A stretch of 64,000 nt of DNA, taken from the NCBI GenBank assembly GCA_035048495.1, contig CM068545.1, positions 45,006,450 to 45,070,449 of the forward strand. The letters run 5' to 3'. This stretch comes from Euptelea pleiosperma. Lineage: Eukaryota; Streptophyta; Magnoliopsida; Ranunculales; Eupteleaceae. The position numbers and the translations under genes are program-made. Positions 59,806 through 64,000 of the stretch are shown piece by piece. Under the pieces are notes generated by a model. That model had not been told where the DNA came from and made no database searches. It worked only from the letters and a program-made list of their open reading frames with translations. Every line of letters starts with the position of its first letter. Positions within the stretch are counted from its first letter, which is position 1.

Positions 59806-61788
59806 TTCCATGAACTTGAGGTGTCGCTCATTCAGACTTTTGAGATCGATCTCATCGATCCTGCCTATGTCGACTGATGATCCACTCAGTCTCCTGAGCT
59901 CCAACTTGGTTGGGGGTACTTGATATACCCCCGTCATGTCTGGCTGAAGACATAAAACTTAGCGCTTTCGGAAAGGCAATTCCGGTATTCCTAGAGTACA
60001 TGAGTCTCATGCATTTGTTATTATTGTTATATCTTTGGAAATGCAGGTACATTCATTCTTCCGATAATACGGTATCACTCACTGTCGAGTTTCTGCTGAC
60101 TTGGTAACATCCTCCCTGATCCTTTGCATCATCATCATCGATTTTTCATCATTTTATGTCCCGGTCATGAGCACCGAGGACGGTGCTGTATTTTGGTTGG
60201 GGGTGGGTATTTACCAAAACTCATGTCTTCAAAAAAAAAAAAAAAAAAAAACTCATTTTTGGGGTGATTTCCGATGTTCTCCAAAAGTTTTCTAGAATTT
60301 CAAAAATGTGTCAAATACCCTGACTTTGATTAGCTAAAAACCTTCGTTAAGTCAGTATTGAGGATGTCAATTTTTGTTTAAAGTTAGCGTCGAGTCAAGT
60401 CAGGCGTGACTACAGCAGGTTTGAAAACTCAGAAAAACTCAGATTTGTCACAATTGTACACTATCAACATCAGAGTCATCCTAAGTTTTGAAACTCTAGA
60501 GATCCTATGAGAATAATTGTGGAGACCTAACCCAGTGAGCTTTCGAGCCTTTAATCATTTCAGAGAGTTATACAATAATCCTGAGTCAATGGATGACTCA
60601 CTATTCTTCATGCCCGCAATATTCGTTGAGAGATCTCATTATCTTTTGCTTCGATCATAAAACTCGGAACGACATCAACATTGGATTACTACGACAGAAC
60701 CTTCTCTATATCCAGTCAAGACAGTATACATGATAGTGCAAACCCTAGAAAATGATTTAGGCCATTTTTTTTAACCATTCAGCCTTTTTACTCACCTGAA
60801 TTATACTTCACTAGAAACCCCTTGAACCTTTCTATAAAAGCCTTTTATTTGCAAACCCATCAACCTAAAATTCAGTCCAGCTACGAAACATGACTGGCTA
60901 CCCTTATTTAGAGATGGACAAAAGAATAACTGATGTGGGTGTACCGTGAAAAGAAAAGTAAAGAAGAAGAATCAAAAGGAAAAGAAAGTGGTTCAAGCTG
61001 AAAACAAAATATGAAAAGAAAGTATGAAGAAGAGCTGAAAAGAAATTGAGCAGTCTCAGAAATATCAAGAAAAAGAGAAAAATACGAAAAAAGGAAAAAG
61101 AACCAGATAATGGTGTTACATCGCAGGAAAAATTCAAGAAAATGGCAATATCCTCTCAAGATCTTTGAAATCCTGTATACCTTTATTTTTCTACACCTGA
61201 CCTAAGCCTCATTACAACCCAGGAAAGTCCTACTTGATTCTAGGATAGCACGATCATAAAATGTGGAGATTGGAGAAGGAGAAGCTATAGAGTTTGATCT
61301 AACGTTCCCGAGTGAAGTGGTATTCCAATCATGAGATCTTCTTCTGTTAAAGATGTCTTTCCTTCAAATAATACATATGTGAGATCTTTGCTTTCATATA
61401 TCAACACATCTCCTCATATATAAATTGAGAGAAAAGAAGAAAACCCTTCTTGTGTGATTCTATTCTGAGTGCTAAACATGTGAGATTTGAGGTCAAGGCA
61501 TAAAAACTTAGAGGTGATCTAAAAATCTTTACTGTCGGATGATGAGAATGTTGAGCACACACACACGCAGAGTCTGACTATTCTGGGTCATGATTATCAG
61601 TCTGTAGTCTTGCCAAGACTCTCCAACTCTTCGCTAGCACGTAACTATTTTTGCATCCATTCAATTATTTGACGAACGATGTTTTCCCTGAGCTAATATG
61701 AAAAAGTGTGCAGCATGTGCAGAGCCCTTTTAAGCTCATTTATTTCGCACTAATTGCCAAGGATTGGCAATATGCTGGTTAGGGGTTG
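59806..61788 (+). other. Element B 3' untranslated region
   Basis: 2 kb without a gene. The first ~910 bp match element A's end. It includes GAGCACCGAGGACGGTGCT (about 60169-60187), a small inverted repeat, and an A-run at 60232-60250. 60900-61160 is A/G-rich, giving Phe/Leu-rich open frames on the minus strand that I do not accept. Just before the LTR lies GGTTAGGGGTTG, a weak candidate polypurine tract. Confidence 0.6.
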
Positions 61789-62754
61789 TGATATTCGCTC
61801 AAAAGTGCTTATTTTAAGCAATTATCCTGTTAGCGTTATTGCATTCTCCCACGTTAAAATACTCTATTTACCTACTTTTCTACGTAAGAGTCTCTTCTGT
61901 TGCGTAGAACACACTTTTCTGGACGAAATGGTATATTTGCATGCATTAAACACATTTTGGGAAGTCTAAATATTAAGCCGTTCTGATAAAGTCTCATACG
62001 CGCTTCTTCTGTCGCAGGAAACCCCGATGGGACGATTCTCGAGACTTGTGGGCCCAAATCGATCATGAAAGCCCATTATCAAAGCTTAACAAGCCCACAT
62101 GCTATGACTAGAAGATATGGGCCAAATATGGGCTGAATAAGAAGACCAAAAAGCCGGCCCAAAGAACGAAGAGAGTAGGAGAGCCAATGACCAAGAGACG
62201 GACCAAAGCGTTTAAAGCCACATGAGTCAGCAAAGAATGATGGTCGACTCTACTGGAGAAGCGTGAGGATGGTCACAGTGAAGACCAGGGTTCCAGACCC
62301 TCCGCCAGTGCTTTTCTCTCTATTTTCTGATACTTTCTCTCTCATCTCTCCTTATTCTCTCTCTCTCTTCATCTCTCGGTCCTCGAATCTACTGACCTAA
62401 CCCCAGAACTCCTGCCCATCGGCTCTATCTCATCTCCCTTAGCTTTCTGACCATTGGATCTTCCATCGGACCGTTGGATCTTCAATCGGACCGTTGGATC
62501 TCTCTAGATCCGTCGATCTACCAATCTGAGTCCCAATCAAGTCACCATCCATTCGATCGCCATCAGACTGTCTGTCACATCATCTTGTGAGACGATGGAC
62601 ATCATCAATCCATGAGGGCCAATAGCCGGGCCCATCTTCATCGACCCTTTGTCCGACCAGTTAGTGGACCCCGCGAATTTTAAAATAATTTTAATTAAAT
62701 GGGGGGGTCCACTAATTGGGGAGATTCCCCATAGAAAAGTAGGTTTTTACTTAA

Positions 62755-62758
<4 letters not shown>

Positions 62759-62787
<29 letters not shown>
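62759..62787. repeat. (TA)n microsatellite in LTR
   Basis: An uninterrupted TA run of about 14 units, followed by a T-rich tract. The corresponding site in the 34372-37265 LTR is a run of A then T (35344-35372), so the dinucleotide expanded in this copy. Confidence 0.9.
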
Positions 62788-62790
<3 letters not shown>

Positions 62791-63001
62791 TTTCTTATTT
62801 TTTTTTTTTCAAAAATCCCCTATTTCCATTAAAGGAAATAGGGAAGCTTTAAAAGGAGAAGGATAGGGGTTCGTTCGAACCCTAATCCCCCTCTTTTCTT
62901 CTCCTCTCCTTCCCCTTTACTCTTCCCCTCGTTTTTGGCCCCATCTTCCTCCTCCTTTCTTCTTTCTCGTTTTTCCTTCTCTTCATCTTCTTCACGTCTT
63001 C

Positions 63002-63025
63002 GCCGGAGTTGCCTGCAACTCCGGC
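63002..63025. repeat. GTTGCAG palindrome in 3' LTR
   Basis: GCCGGAGTTGC against GCAACTCCGGC with a two-base centre. Shorter loop than in the other LTRs. Confidence 0.8.
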
Positions 63026-63041
63026 CGCCTGGTAAGGATTA

Positions 63042-63075
63042 TTCTTCTTCTTCTTCTTCTTCTTCTTCTTCTTCT

Positions 63076-63114
<39 letters not shown>

Positions 63115-63147
63115 TCTTCCTCTTCTTTTTCTTCTTCTTCTTCTTCT
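63042..63147 (+). repeat. (CTT)n microsatellite in LTR, expanded
   Basis: About 105 bp of CTT with a few CTC interruptions, the longest of the CTT tracts in these LTRs. It lies between two GTTGCAG palindromes (63002-63025 and 63157-63179). Confidence 0.9.
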
Positions 63148-63156
63148 CGTCTTTAC

Positions 63157-63179
63157 GCCGGAGTTGCTGCAACTCTGGC
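63157..63179. repeat. Second GTTGCAG palindrome in 3' LTR
   Basis: GCCGGAGTTGC, one-base loop, GCAACTCTGGC, with one mismatch in the right arm. It suggests the CTT tract expanded between two copies of the module. Confidence 0.8.
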
Positions 63180-64000
63180 CTGCTGCTTCTCCGACTGAAC
63201 GGCCAACAGTCCGGCGAACCCATCACCCTTGCCACCTCCTCTCTAAACCCACCACGTGCTCCCTTCACGATCTGGTTGGAGGTGCGTCCCTCCTCCATTG
63301 CTGGTCCAAACGGACTGGTTGTGCACACCGTCAGCCACCTCCATCTTCAATACCGCCTGCGCCTCCTCTCCCTCTTGCCGCTGCAAGTGTATCACGGCTT
63401 CAACTTCAATCTCCACGTTCTTCCCTTCATCACACACAACCTTGCCGCCATCACCATTCCAGCTCTAAATCGTTACCGCCCCCCCTTTTCTCCACACTTA
63501 CAGCAAGAAGAGGAAGCTGCTCTCCAGCCACCACCGTTTCTCTCCACAGCCGCGCGCACCAGCAAAAACTCCTTCAACGCTTCAATCACAGCCGCTCCAC
63601 CACTCCTTCGTCTTCGCTGCCCCTTCTCTCTCTTACGAAAGAACAAAAAGAAAAAAAAAAAGAACAAAAGAAGAGAGGAGGTGAAGAAGGAGCCGTACTC
63701 ACCTGTCCCCGTTCGCCTTAGCCCCTTGCATCCATTGTCGCCTTCACCTTACCGCCAGCCACCATCCATTATCCACTTTGCCGCCCCCTACCACTGTAGG
63801 TTGCATTGCCTCACTCTCACCATTACCGCTCCCCTCCCCACCGTCTCCATCAGTCCACAACATTGTGGACAACTACTTTGTAGTCCATAATGAGTTTCTC
63901 TCTCTCACTCTTAACTCTCTCTCTCTAGTTTGTCTTTATCTCTAAGTTTTTTTTTTTAATTTCAGCTAGTGGATGTTTCTTTATGTTTTAAGATTCAATG

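Larger units (their letters stand above)
56730..64000 (+). mobile_element. Element B: Athila-like Ty3/gypsy retrotransposon, 5' internal deletion, 3' LTR incomplete at window end
   Basis: Layout: 5' LTR remnant (56730-57641), the second half of pol (57640-59805), a 3' untranslated region (59806-61788), and a 3' LTR (61789 to beyond 64000). The two LTR copies differ at only a handful of bases over the shared ~900 bp, so insertion was fairly recent. The rest of the 5' LTR, the primer-binding site, gag, protease and N-terminal RT are deleted in one step. It inserted into array unit 12, so it is younger than the array. Confidence 0.9.
61789..64000 (+). repeat. 3' LTR of element B, incomplete at window end
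   Basis: Starts TGATATTCGCTCAAAAG. By alignment with the 11098-14116 LTR, the window ends a few hundred bases before its terminus. It contains three 20-bp GGACCGTTGGATC-type repeats (62450-62505), a (TA)n run, a (CTT)n run, two GTTGCAG palindromes and a CT-rich distal part. Long Ser-, Lys- or Pro-rich open frames are by-products of these tracts. Confidence 0.9.

Noticed and set aside
61754..61969. 72-codon frame across the start of the 3' LTR (and similar frames in other LTRs)
   Set aside because: It spans the LTR border and recurs in LTR copies only because they are homologous. No motif.
62882..63890. Lys-, Ser- and Pro-rich frames near the window end
   Set aside because: They come from the (CTT)n tract and CT-rich LTR sequence, and are not conserved as protein in other LTR copies.

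Overview
The window is plant nuclear DNA. The evidence is a small basic intrinsic (SIP1-type) aquaporin with GT-AG introns, Athila-like Ty3/gypsy retrotransposons with 2-3 kb LTRs, CACTA-type transposon ends, L1-type LINE debris and several MITEs. Nothing in the sequence fixes the species. Only one host gene has clean coding sequence (a SIP1 aquaporin, two of its three expected exons). Almost everything else is repeats or decayed gene fragments.

Layout. 1-2220: a decayed LINE on the minus strand (RT end, zf-RVT, RNase H). 2221-5060: intergenic DNA. 5070-6150: SIP1 aquaporin exons 2 and 1, minus strand. 6500-8190: a cluster of hairpin elements (MITEs), one with a 10-bp target duplication upstream of the aquaporin. 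8193-10702: an inverted solo LTR with a perfect 5-bp target duplication, inserted at the edge of another MITE (10700-11053). 11098-18439: a retrotransposon of the same LTR family without pol ('element A'), cut off on its right. 18495-20476: a frameshifted piece of a gene resembling GPI ethanolamine-phosphate transferase 3 (PIG-O), then exon-like pieces I could not identify. 22900-23189: the right end of a CACTA-like element. 23190-27366: a GC-richer block without genes that resembles plant mitochondrial DNA (possible NUMT).

27367-56729 is the most unusual part: a direct tandem array of twelve copies of a roughly 2.0-2.15 kb unit. Each unit carries one CACTA-type terminus (CACTACACCAAAATTG) followed by about 600 bp dense in AACGG/CCGTT dyads, but no inverted partner end. 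Units 4 and 7 hold solo LTRs of the Athila-like family, each bounded by a 5-bp target duplication (GTAGG; GTGAT). Unit 12 is cut by element B.

56730-64000: element B of the same family. It has a truncated 5' LTR fused directly to the second half of pol (an open 721-codon RT-RNase H-integrase frame), a 3' untranslated region, and a 3' LTR that runs off the window. The LTRs and the array unit share a palindromic GTTGCAG/CTGCAAC module, which suggests exchange or common ancestry between unrelated transposon classes. I found no tRNA, rRNA, CRISPR or prokaryotic-type system. The candidate for something undescribed is the CACTA-headed macrosatellite and its dyad-rich subterminal block.
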